DNA of 64,000 bases. Source: Brachyspira intermedia PWS/A (lineage in GTDB: Bacteria; Spirochaetota; Brachyspiria; Brachyspirales; Brachyspiraceae). The DNA is taken from contig NC_017243.1 in assembly GCF_000223215.1 (NCBI RefSeq), positions 1,364,001 through 1,428,000 on the forward strand, in the 5' to 3' direction. Below, piece after piece: positions 1-8,326 of the stretch. The position numbers and the translations under genes are program-made. The number at the start of each line of letters is the position of its first letter. The stretch's first letter is position 1. Under the pieces are notes generated by a model that saw only the letters and a program-made list of their open reading frames with translations, ran no database searches and was not told the origin of the DNA.

Positions 1-126
1 TTTATGAAATTCATAATATGATATAGTTTTACCGCTCATTAATATATAAAAATATTCTGATGGCTGTTCTCCTGCTTTAATAATAATATCATTTTTATTA
101 AATTTAATTGTATCATATTTTTCCAT
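1..126 (-). CDS. cyclic nucleotide-binding domain protein (partial)
   Basis: Only the first 42 codons lie in the window; the gene runs off the left edge. It begins MEKYDTIKFNKNDIIIKAGE and continues through an EYFYILMSGK stretch. This is the usual start of a Crp-type cyclic nucleotide-binding beta-roll (hydrophobic strand, GE turn, then a Y-I-L-x-S-G-K strand). It lies about 110 bases downstream of the two-domain cNMP protein on the same strand, so the two may be co-transcribed paralogues. The ligand and any DNA-binding part cannot be judged from this fragment. Confidence 0.7.
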   Translation of the reverse strand, partial: MEKYDTIKFNKNDIIIKAGEQPSEYFYILMSGKTISYYEFHK

Positions 127-235
127 AAAGATCCCATTATATTTTTTACTAGAATAAATCAAGACCAAATATTATATTATAAAATGCAGTTATGTCAAAT
201 AATTATTATGAAAAAATATAATAGTTTTAGAATTA

Positions 236-1420
236 TTAAGATATATTAGGAGTTGAATTTCTTTTTCTGTACATATCATACTCTTTGAAGAAATTTTGTA
301 TATTTGGTATTATTATTTTTTCATTGCCTGAGAATAATATTACTTTAATTTTATTCATTTCTGATTTTATATAATCGATATTTTCTATACCAACCATAGT
401 ACATATATCATGAAGAGTGTAAGGTAGTTCTATAAAATCAATGTTCTTATCGAATAATAATTCTGTTTTTACAAATGAATATACCATACTATAAAATTTT
501 CCAATAGGGTTCTTTATTGTTATACTATAGCTTTTTATTATTGTATTGTATGTTCTTCTTGCCATTATATTTACAAGATGATATTGAAGTTTTGTATTGT
601 TCGAAGCTAATCTTAAAAAATCTTCTTTGTTTACAACCTGTAATATTGTATCTTCTAATACTATGCATGTTGTGAGTAATAATTTATTTCCAAGTATAGG
701 CTTATAACCTATGATGTTTCCGCTTTTAAATATTATTCTAGTAATAATTTTTCCATCGAATACACTATACACTCCAACTTTTCCATCTCTTATTACATAT
801 AGATCTGTATTATTTTCTAATTCTGAAAATATACAAGTACCTTTTTTATATTCCTGCAAATTAGAACTTATTTCCAATGGAGGTTTTATTTTATAGTTGC
901 TTTCTATTTCATTTATTTTTTCGTTTATTACTGTATGATCTTCATTAGGGAACATTTCTATGATTTTTTTGTACATATAAAGCGCAGCTGATTTATATCC
1001 ATTATCATTATAAATATTTGCTATTTCAAGTGCATCATTTTCTTTATAGCTTCCTATATTTAAAGATTCAGATAATTTATAAAAATATTTACCCAACCAT
1101 ATTTCCATAAATTTTATTAAATATTTATATATTTTTTCTATTATTTTTATATCTTCTATATTATATATGTCTTTGGTATGTATCTCTACTAATTGTACAT
1201 CTGTTACCGCAATTGCAGTTGAATAATAAGGTTCTAAAAGTATAGCAGGGACAATACCTATTATATCTCCTGAAGTAAATTCAAAATTAGTATTTTCTAC
1301 AACATAATTTTTATCTATTACAGTACCTTCTTTTATTATGTAAAATACTTCTCTTGCATTTTCACCTGCAACAAATATTGCGGAATCTTTTTTAAATTCA
1401 ACTACATTAAAGTCAATCAT
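236..1420 (-). CDS. two-domain cyclic nucleotide-binding, Crp-like regulator
   Basis: A 394-residue soluble protein. Residues about 1-100 form one cNMP-type beta-roll (AGENAREVFYIIKEGTV, then a SGDIIGI glycine strand). Residues about 185-300 form a second (KKGTCIFSELENNTDLYVIR, DGKVGVYS, SGNIIGYKP). Between them is a mostly helical linker with a TPR-like stretch around residues 130-165. The C-terminal 90 residues could be a degenerate winged helix (IELPYTLHDICTMVGIENID), as in the Crp/Fnr family, but the recognition helix is not typical. Neither beta-roll shows a clear phosphate-binding R-x-A-T-V motif, so cAMP or cGMP binding is uncertain. It could sense another ligand or act only as a scaffold. 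The next gene on the strand also starts with a cNMP domain. Confidence 0.72.
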   Translation of the reverse strand: MIDFNVVEFKKDSAIFVAGENAREVFYIIKEGTVIDKNYVVENTNFEFTSGDIIGIVPAILLEPYYSTAIAVTDVQLVEIHTKDIYNIEDIKIIEKIYKYLIKFMEIWLGKYFYKLSESLNIGSYKENDALEIANIYNDNGYKSAALYMYKKIIEMFPNEDHTVINEKINEIESNYKIKPPLEISSNLQEYKKGTCIFSELENNTDLYVIRDGKVGVYSVFDGKIITRIIFKSGNIIGYKPILGNKLLLTTCIVLEDTILQVVNKEDFLRLASNNTKLQYHLVNIMARRTYNTIIKSYSITIKNPIGKFYSMVYSFVKTELLFDKNIDFIELPYTLHDICTMVGIENIDYIKSEMNKIKVILFSGNEKIIIPNIQNFFKEYDMYRKRNSTPNIS

Positions 1421-1504
1421 AATTAATACCCTAAATTTTGATAATATATATTATACTATATAATTTGTATATAACAATAATAAAATCTTTTTTATTAAAT
1501 AATA

Positions 1505-2545
1505 TTAATTGTATTCTACAGCCACTTTTATACAATTATCCTGTTTCTTATCAAATATTTCATAACCTTTTAATATATCATCTAATTTTACTCGATGAGT
1601 TATGAGAAAATCAGTGTTTAATTTACCTTCAGATATCAATTTAAGAATTCTATCACTATGAACAGCATCGACTCCGCCTGTTTTGAATATTAAATTTTTT
1701 CCGTACATAATATTAAGCGGAAGAATTTGAGGTTTTTCATACATCGCAACTAATGCAACAACAGAATTAGGTCTTGCTATTTTCCAAGCTAATTCAAATG
1801 TATTTTCTCCGCCTGCTGCTTCTATAGTGCCGTCAGAAAGTCTGCCTTTATTTATATCTTTTATGTATTCTTCTATATTTTCAACTTTATTAGGATTTAT
1901 GAAAAAGTCAGCTAATTTATTTTCTTTTGCAATATTTAGTCTATCTTCATTTATATCAATAGCAATTATTTTTTTAGCTCCGAAAACTTTTGCACTCATC
2001 ATAGCACAAAGCCCCACAGGTCCTGAACCTATAACAGTAACAGTATCATCATTTTTTATTTCGCAAAGCTCAGCACCGAAATATCCACTTGCTAAGATAT
2101 CACCTACAAATAATGCATTATCATAAGTTACATTTTCCGGAAGTATATTCAATGACATATCTGCATAAGGTACTCTTATATATTCTGCCTGACATCCATT
2201 TATATGGCATCCTATTTCCCAACCGCCTTTTTCACAATTATTAATAAATCCGTTTTTACAATAATAACATTCTCCGCAGAAAGTGATGCAGTTTCCTGAT
2301 ACTCTATCGCCTTTTTTTAATTTCTTGACTTCGCTTCCTGTTTCTATAATTTCACCTACAAATTCATGCCCAAGCACAATATTTTCTTTTGCTCTTGGTA
2401 CTGCTCCGTTTATTATATGAAAATCACTTGTGCATATGCTAGATAATGTAACTTTTACTATTACATCTTTATTATCTATAATTTTTGGATTTTCTATTTC
2501 TTTTAATTCTATTTTATTATTTCCTAAATATACTAAGCCTTTCAT
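1505..2545 (-). CDS. zinc-dependent alcohol dehydrogenase family protein
   Basis: A 346-residue medium-chain dehydrogenase/reductase. The N-terminal GroES-like domain has the catalytic-zinc residues (C in SICTSDFH, then GHEFVGEI). It also has the four-cysteine structural-zinc lobe around residues 90-110 (NCITFCGECYYCKNGFINNC). The Rossmann domain has VTVIGSGPVGLCAM near residue 170, followed by an acidic IAIDIN strand, which favours NAD over NADP. Family members oxidise secondary alcohols or polyols, for example threonine, sorbitol or butanediol dehydrogenases; the substrate cannot be set from sequence. It is transcribed divergently from the NADAR gene across about 80 bases and is followed on its own strand by the cNMP regulator, 84 bases away. 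Confidence 0.85.
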   Translation of the reverse strand: MKGLVYLGNNKIELKEIENPKIIDNKDVIVKVTLSSICTSDFHIINGAVPRAKENIVLGHEFVGEIIETGSEVKKLKKGDRVSGNCITFCGECYYCKNGFINNCEKGGWEIGCHINGCQAEYIRVPYADMSLNILPENVTYDNALFVGDILASGYFGAELCEIKNDDTVTVIGSGPVGLCAMMSAKVFGAKKIIAIDINEDRLNIAKENKLADFFINPNKVENIEEYIKDINKGRLSDGTIEAAGGENTFELAWKIARPNSVVALVAMYEKPQILPLNIMYGKNLIFKTGGVDAVHSDRILKLISEGKLNTDFLITHRVKLDDILKGYEIFDKKQDNCIKVAVEYN

Positions 2546-2624
2546 ATTTATTTCCTAATTTATAATAGTTGATATTCAAATAATATAATGATATACTTTT
2601 ACAAAACTTTTACAAGGATTTTTT

Positions 2625-3398
2625 ATGCAAAATATAATGCCTCCTATATGGTTTGTAAATAGTAGTTCTTATAATAAAGTATTCAGTAATTATTTTAATA
2701 GACTTTCAAATGATGATAAAGAAGAGTATAAGAAACTTTTTGAAGAGCCTATAGTATTTAAAGGCTTTTATGATAATAATTTAATGAATGGGGTAGGAGA
2801 GCAAAAATATTCTTTAGAAAAACTTAGAAAAGATTTTAATTCCGGAAAGAAAATTGACTTTTTATTTTTCTATGGTCATACTAATGATAAAAAAGAAGTT
2901 ACTAAATCATCATTGAGTCAATGGTATATTAAAGATTTTAAAGAAAATGATTTAGTATTTAATTGTATGGAAAAATATATGATGTACAATAAGGCATTAT
3001 TATTTGATGATAAAGATATTGCTAATGAAATTTTGAATAGTAATCAGCCGAAAACTATAAAAGAACTTGGAAGAAAAGTTAAAAATTTCAATGATGAATT
3101 GTGGGATAAAATGAAATACAAAATAGTATTTACAGGTAATTATTATAAATTTTCGCAAAACACTGATTTAAGAAATTTTTTATTAAGTACAAAAAACAAA
3201 GTATTAGTTGAGGCAAGTCCCTATGATAAAGTATGGGGAATAAAAATGAAATATGATGATGAGAATATAGAAAATCCTTTTTGCTGGAAAGGAGAAAATT
3301 TATTAGGCTTTGCTTTAATGGAAGCAAGAGATGAAATAAAAAGAGTATACAAAAATTATGATTTGATAGATTGGAGTAAATTTTTATATAAAGATTAA
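2625..3398 (+). CDS. NADAR family protein (YbiA-like)
   Basis: A 257-residue protein. From about residue 85 it reads as a NADAR/YbiA (DUF1768) domain: an FFYGH strand, LSQWY, a FNCMEKYMMYNKALLF helix, then KIKELGRKV-like and LLSTKNKVLVEASPYDKVWGIK. The last two resemble the family's L-x-x-T-G-x-x-x-L-V-E-A-S-P-x-D-x-x-W-G signature. NADAR proteins act on N-glycosidic bonds of ADP-ribose-type compounds. Known roles are handling riboflavin intermediates and reversing guanosine ADP-ribosylation. The first 80 residues are a less conserved extension. The preceding bases carry an AAGGA-type ribosome site. There is no obvious toxin partner nearby, so a housekeeping or stand-alone repair role is as likely as defence. 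Confidence 0.75.
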   Translation: MQNIMPPIWFVNSSSYNKVFSNYFNRLSNDDKEEYKKLFEEPIVFKGFYDNNLMNGVGEQKYSLEKLRKDFNSGKKIDFLFFYGHTNDKKEVTKSSLSQWYIKDFKENDLVFNCMEKYMMYNKALLFDDKDIANEILNSNQPKTIKELGRKVKNFNDELWDKMKYKIVFTGNYYKFSQNTDLRNFLLSTKNKVLVEASPYDKVWGIKMKYDDENIENPFCWKGENLLGFALMEARDEIKRVYKNYDLIDWSKFLYKD

Positions 3399-3412
3399 AA
3401 TAATCAGTATTA

Positions 3413-4516
3413 TTATTGTGTAAGAAGTTTTATTATTTCTTCATTTTTTCCGTATTCTCTGGCATAATACAATGCATCATAATTACCTCTTTTTATACTT
3501 TTATCAGCACCAGCATCTAAAAGCATTTTTGTCATTTCTAAATTTCCTTTACGACAAGCCCACATCAATGCTGTCATACCATACTTATTTTGAACATTAA
3601 CATCAGCATTATTTTTAATAAGCACTTTTACAGCATTAATATTATTATAATCAGCTGCTTCTATCAATGCAGTTTTTTCATCATAATTTTTATAATTTAC
3701 ATTTGCACCATTATCAATAAGCTTTTGTAAAAAAACTTCATTAGTAGAATAGTGTGCAGCAGTTATTAATGGAACATCATAACTAAGCAAAGTTTCTTTA
3801 TTAAGATTACAAACTTTCAAACTTTTATCTAAAGAATCAGAACCATTTTGAAGTAAAATAGTCGCTATATCCTCATGTCCATACATATAAGCATAAATCA
3901 AAGCATTTGCATTATAAATATTTCTTTTATTTATATCAGCTTTATTTTCAATTAATATTTTTACAGTTTCTTTATAGCCTTTCATAGCAGCATACATTAA
4001 AGGTGTTTCTTCATTTCCATAATCTCCATCATAAGCTATATTAACATCCGCTTTATTTTTTATTAAGAGTTTTACCATTTCAATATTTTCTTTATTCTCA
4101 CCGCCTTTGTTTAAAGAAGAAAATAATGCTGTCCTTCCTCTAAATCCCTGATAATCAATATCAGCACCATAACTTAAAAGTAGTTTAACCATTTCCATAT
4201 TTTTATTATCAACTGCACCTATTAATAAGCTATCTCCAAGATCTACATTAGCATTAACATCTGCTTTATATTTCAAAAGAAGCTCAGCCATTTCTATATT
4301 ATTACGTATAACTGCAAGCGATAACAATGTAAATCCCTCATAATTACGATTGTTTACATAATCATTATATTTTTTAAGAATATTTTCAGCTTCTTTAACG
4401 TTACCTTCATTAACATAATCTATTAATTTTTCAGAAACTTTGCTTTTATTATTATCATTATTTTGAGCGTATAAGTACAAACTAAATAAAAATAAAATAA
4501 ATATTAACTTTTTCAT
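3413..4516 (-). CDS. secreted ankyrin-repeat protein, copy A
   Basis: A 367-residue protein with a signal peptide (MKKLIFILFLFSLYLYAQ, cleavage likely after YA) followed by about nine ankyrin repeats. Repeats are visible as recurring TPLMYAAMKGYKETVKILIE, GMTALMWACRKGNLEMTKML and N-x-A-D-V-N turns. It should be a periplasmic or surface protein-binding solenoid; ankyrin repeats give no catalytic clue. It begins 31 bases after the membrane-protein copy A and is very similar to the ankyrin protein at 5918-7006, from the signal peptide to the shared C-terminus YDALYYAREYGKNEEIIKLLT. It is convergent with the NADAR gene, with only 14 bases between the stops. Confidence 0.85.
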   Translation of the reverse strand: MKKLIFILFLFSLYLYAQNNDNNKSKVSEKLIDYVNEGNVKEAENILKKYNDYVNNRNYEGFTLLSLAVIRNNIEMAELLLKYKADVNANVDLGDSLLIGAVDNKNMEMVKLLLSYGADIDYQGFRGRTALFSSLNKGGENKENIEMVKLLIKNKADVNIAYDGDYGNEETPLMYAAMKGYKETVKILIENKADINKRNIYNANALIYAYMYGHEDIATILLQNGSDSLDKSLKVCNLNKETLLSYDVPLITAAHYSTNEVFLQKLIDNGANVNYKNYDEKTALIEAADYNNINAVKVLIKNNADVNVQNKYGMTALMWACRKGNLEMTKMLLDAGADKSIKRGNYDALYYAREYGKNEEIIKLLTQ

Positions 4517-4547
4517 AATTCATAAACCTCTTTAAATTATTAAACTT

Positions 4548-5797
4548 TTATTTATCTTTTAAAAATACCATTACAATAGGAGCTATAAAAGAAAAAATAA
4601 ATGAGTAAATACCATAAACATAAATGAAGCTATATATTTTATTATTTCCAATTACTGCCTCATTTATATTGATATTGTTTTTTAATATCTTTATTATAGA
4701 CTTTATATTTTGTATTATAATATATACTAAATTAACAGCTATTATTATATTAAGAACTGCAATAGAAATTTCATTTATTTTATTTTCAGAAATAATTACT
4801 CTGTATATGCTTGCTCCTAATACTAATATATTAAATAATAATGCTATTATTGGAAATATTATATACATTGCCTTTGTTATTACTCCAGCTTTATAATCTG
4901 CTCTTATAAAGTATAAAGTAATAATAGATAAAATTAATAATACATTATAAATTATAAAAGACTTAGTATTGTCAAAAGGTCTTATAGGTTCATATAGTAA
5001 GGCAAAAAATGAAACAAATATTAAAAATGAATATAAAAATAATAATCCTCGAGAAATATATATTGATAAAACAGTTTTGAATCTCTTTTGCACAAAGAAA
5101 AATATAAACGGTATTAAAGTAGATAAATATACAATAAAAATCAAAATCAGTTTTGAGGCTAAGGTATTTCCATGTTCTTCAGAAAAAACAGATAACATTA
5201 AACCAAAAAATAATAATACCATAATTGCCAAAAATTCTAGCAATTCTACCAATTCTACCAATTTAATAATTAAGAATAATATTATTGCTAATAAAATTTC
5301 TGATGCTACAGAAAACAGTATTATATCTCCTAATTTAGTAAAACTATTATATGTATTATTCTTTATATTAAAATTGTTATCAGATAAAACTATTATAATA
5401 AAAAGATTATAGAAGATAATATACTTTTATTAATCATTATATTAGATTTAAAAAATTCAAGCATAACAGGTATTTCATCTTTTAATGGTGCTGAAGTAAA
5501 TATGCCAAGCAAAAATAAAAGTAAAAATGACAAAAATGTTATTAGTATTGTTCTTTTATTAATATTTTCTAAATTACTATCTATAATAAATAAAAATGAA
5601 TAACAAAAAAAATAAAATACTTGATAATAAAAACTATTAATAATAATTGTTGGATAGAAATTGTCAGCATTATGATCAATATCATATAATAATATTTGTA
5701 TATTTATAGGAAGAGAAGCTATTATTATTATGGTAAATACTAATATATGATATAATCTTTTTTTACTGCTCAAATTCATAAGCTTATTTTCAGACAT
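4548..5797 (-). pseudogene. multi-pass membrane protein, copy A, frameshifted
   Basis: Two reading frames together match the intact 400-residue paralogue at 7038-8240. The N-terminal part ends with SSIIFLL and a stop. The C-terminal part continues with DNNFNIKNNTYNSFTKLGDI in another frame. At 5400-5404 there are five A on the plus strand where the paralogue has six at the equivalent site (IIFL versus IMFF). Adding one base gives a single 416-residue frame of about ten membrane spans. The part starting at 5261 therefore begins inside the gene, not at a true start. The middle (around codons 160-200) differs strongly from copy B and contains a 9-base tandem repeat coding for V-E-L units at 5234-5260. 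Function is unknown. It may be dead, slippage-controlled or a sequencing undercall. Confidence 0.8.
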
Positions 5798-5842
5798 TTT
5801 TCATAACCCCTTATAGGTATTTTTACAAATACTTGAAAATGG

Positions 5843-5870
5843 ATTATAACTTATAATTAGAAATTGTAAA
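5843..5870 (-). promoter_or_regulatory. predicted sigma-70-type promoter of duplicated unit A
   Basis: On the minus strand TTTACA (5870-5865) and TATAAT (5848-5843) are separated by 16 bases, about 45 bases ahead of the membrane-protein start. The same block recurs ahead of unit B. A strong ribosome site (AAGGGGTT) lies just before the ATG. Confidence 0.55.
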
Positions 5871-5917
5871 GTAAATACTTATTTAGGTATATATAATGTT
5901 TTTTGTAAACACTATAC

Positions 5918-7006
5918 CTATTTTGTGAGTAATTTTATTATTTCTTCATTTTTTCCGTATTCTCTGGCATAATACAATGCATCATAATTACCTCTTTTTA
6001 TACTTTTATCAGCACCAGCATCTAAAAGCATTTTTGTCATTTCTAGATTCCCATTATAACAAGCCGACATCAATGCTGTCATACCATCTCTATTTTGAAC
6101 ATTAACATCTGCATTATTTTTAATAAGCACTTTTACAGCATTAATATTATTATAAGAAGCGGCTTCTCTCAATGCAGTATCATAATCATAATCTTTATAT
6201 GAACCACTATCAATCAGCTTTTGTAAAAAAACTTCATTGGTAGAATAGTGTGCAGCATTTATCAATGGAACATTAAGATTAAGCAAAGTTGATTGATTAA
6301 GATCACAAACTTTCAAACTTTTATCCAAAGAATCAGAACCATTTTGAAGTAAAATATTTGCTATATCCTCATGTCCATACATATAAGCATAAATCAAAGC
6401 ATTTGCATTATTTCTATTTCTCCTGTTTATATCAGCTTTATTTTCAATTAATATTTTTACCGTTTCTTTATAGCCTTTCATAATAGCATACATTAAAGGT
6501 GTTTCTTCATTCTCATAATCTCCATCATAAGCTATATTAACATCAGCTTTATTTTTGATTAAGAGTTTTACCATTTCAATATTTTCTTTACCATTATCGC
6601 CTTTGTTTAAAGATGAAAATAATGCCGTTCTTCCTCTAAAGCCCTGATAGTCAATATCAGCACCATAACTTAAAAGTAGTTTAACCATTTCCATATTATT
6701 ATTATCAACTGCAAGTATCAATGCAGTATCGCCATCACTTACTACAGTATTAACATCTGCCTTATATTTCAAAAGAAGCTCAGCCATTTCTATATTATTA
6801 TCCATAACTGCAATCGATAATAATGTAAAATCTTCATAATCAAGATTATTTATATCTCCATTATATTTCTTAAGAATATTTTCAGCTTCTCTAACATTAC
6901 CTTCATACACATATTCTCTTAATCTTTCATAAACTTTAGTTTTATTATCAGTTTGACTATATAAGTACATACTAAATAAAAATAAAATAAATATTAGCTT
7001 TTTCAT
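5918..7006 (-). CDS. secreted ankyrin-repeat protein, copy B
   Basis: A 362-residue paralogue of the protein at 3413-4516. It has the same signal peptide (MKKLIFILFLFSMYLYSQ), the same run of about nine ankyrin repeats and the same C-terminal ending. Differences concentrate in the solvent-facing positions of repeats 1-3 and in one repeat near residue 265, where about five residues are missing (SGSYKDYDYDTALREA versus a longer N-G-A-N-V-N-Y form in copy A). It follows membrane-protein copy B by 31 bases, exactly as in unit A, so the two-gene unit was duplicated as a block. Binding partner unknown. Confidence 0.85.
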   Translation of the reverse strand: MKKLIFILFLFSMYLYSQTDNKTKVYERLREYVYEGNVREAENILKKYNGDINNLDYEDFTLLSIAVMDNNIEMAELLLKYKADVNTVVSDGDTALILAVDNNNMEMVKLLLSYGADIDYQGFRGRTALFSSLNKGDNGKENIEMVKLLIKNKADVNIAYDGDYENEETPLMYAIMKGYKETVKILIENKADINRRNRNNANALIYAYMYGHEDIANILLQNGSDSLDKSLKVCDLNQSTLLNLNVPLINAAHYSTNEVFLQKLIDSGSYKDYDYDTALREAASYNNINAVKVLIKNNADVNVQNRDGMTALMSACYNGNLEMTKMLLDAGADKSIKRGNYDALYYAREYGKNEEIIKLLTK

Positions 7007-7037
7007 AATTCATAAACCTCTTTAAATTATTAAACTT

Positions 7038-8240
7038 TTATTTATCTTTTAAAAATACCATTATAATAGGAGCTATAAAAGAAAAAATAAATGAGTAGAT
7101 ACTATAAATATAAATAAAACTGTATATTTTATTATTTCCAATCACTGCCTCATTTATATTAATATTATTTTTAAATATCTTTATTATGGACTTTATATTT
7201 TGTATTATAATATATACTAGATTAACGGCTATTATTATATTAAGAACTGCAATAGAAATTTCATTTATTTTATTTTCAGAAATAATTACTCTGTATATGC
7301 TTGCTCCTAATACCAATATATTAAATAAAAATGCCAGTATTGGAAATATTATATACATTGCTTTTGTTATTACTCCAGCTTTATAGTCAGCTCTTATAAA
7401 GTATAAAGTAATAATAGATAAAATTAATAATGCATTATAAATTATAAAAGATTTAGTATTGTCAAAAGGTCTTATAGGTTCATATAGTAAGGCAAAAAAT
7501 AAAGCGAATATTAAAAATGAATATAAAAATAATAATCCTCTAGAAATATATATTGATAAAACAGTTTTAAATCTCTTTTGCACAAAGAATAATATAAAAG
7601 GTATTATAGAAAAAACAAATACAATAGACATAAAAAGAAGTTTTTCAATTAACGATTCAAAATCACCTGCTATATTAGTTCTAAAAATAAATCTATCATA
7701 GAAAAAAGCAATAAATACCCAAAATACAAATGCAATAATTGCCGCTATTGTAGAAAATACAATTATATCTCCTAGTTTAGTAAAACTATTATATGTATTA
7801 TTTTTTATATTAAAATTATTATCAGCTAAAAGTATTATAATAAAAAACATTATAGAAGATAATATACTTTTATTAATCATTATATTAGACATAAAAAAAT
7901 CAGTCATATTAGGTATTGAATCTTTTAATGGTGCTGAAGTAAATATGCTAAGCAAAAATAAAAGTAAAAATGATAAAAATGTTATTAGTATTGTTCTTTT
8001 ATTAACATTTTCAAAATTGCTGTTTACACTAAATAAAAATGAATAACAAAAAAAGTAAAAAACTTGAAAATAAAAACTATTAAAAATCATATTGTAAATT
8101 AATTTTTCAAGATCATATGTAGTATCAAATAATAATATATATATATTCGTAGGAAGAGAAGAAATTAGCATTAGCACAAATACTAATATAAAATATATTA
8201 TTTTTTTACTGCTCGAATTAATTAGATTATTTTTAGACAT
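7038..8240 (-). CDS. multi-pass membrane protein, copy B (intact)
   Basis: A 400-residue integral membrane protein of unknown family. About ten hydrophobic segments can be seen, including IIYFILVFVLMLISSLPTNI at residues 14-33, a central IVFSTIAAIIAFVFWVFIAF and a C-terminal SFIFSFIAPIIMVFL. It ends in a short basic tail. No catalytic or transport motif was recognised. It is the first gene of a two-gene unit with the ankyrin protein, with the promoter at 8286-8314 and an AAGGGG ribosome site. The pairing with a secreted ankyrin protein and the tandem duplication suggest that the two act together at the envelope; that is inference only. Confidence 0.75.
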   Translation of the reverse strand: MSKNNLINSSSKKIIYFILVFVLMLISSLPTNIYILLFDTTYDLEKLIYNMIFNSFYFQVFYFFCYSFLFSVNSNFENVNKRTILITFLSFLLLFLLSIFTSAPLKDSIPNMTDFFMSNIMINKSILSSIMFFIIILLADNNFNIKNNTYNSFTKLGDIIVFSTIAAIIAFVFWVFIAFFYDRFIFRTNIAGDFESLIEKLLFMSIVFVFSIIPFILFFVQKRFKTVLSIYISRGLLFLYSFLIFALFFALLYEPIRPFDNTKSFIIYNALLILSIITLYFIRADYKAGVITKAMYIIFPILAFLFNILVLGASIYRVIISENKINEISIAVLNIIIAVNLVYIIIQNIKSIIKIFKNNININEAVIGNNKIYSFIYIYSIYSFIFSFIAPIIMVFLKDK

Positions 8241-8285
8241 TTTTATAACCCCTTATAGGTATTTTTTATAAATACTTGAAAATGG

Positions 8286-8314
8286 ATTATAACTTGATAA
8301 TTATAAATTGTAAA
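8286..8314 (-). promoter_or_regulatory. predicted sigma-70-type promoter of duplicated unit B
   Basis: Minus strand: TTTACA (8314-8309), 17-base spacer, TATAAT (8291-8286), then about 45 bases to the ATG at 8240. The block is near-identical to that ahead of unit A, so the promoter was carried along in the duplication. It overlaps the region just downstream of the helicase gene's stop. Confidence 0.55.
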
Positions 8315-8326
8315 GTATTTATATGT

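Larger units (their letters stand above)
3413..8314. repeat. tandem duplication of a two-gene unit
   Basis: Unit A (3413-5870) and unit B (5918-8314) each hold promoter, membrane protein, a 31-base gap and ankyrin protein in the same order and orientation. Identity is high in the promoter, the N-terminal third and the C-terminal half of the membrane protein, and most of the ankyrin protein. It is low in the middle of the membrane protein. Confidence 0.85.

Noticed and set aside
4624-5412. Plus-strand frames over the membrane-protein copy A
   Set aside because: Antisense shadows rich in Ile/Asn/Lys without ribosome sites; the minus-strand product has a paralogue.
3413-8240. Ankyrin/membrane-protein pair as a toxin-immunity system
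   Set aside because: No toxin domain, secretion marker or small immunity gene; duplication alone does not support it.
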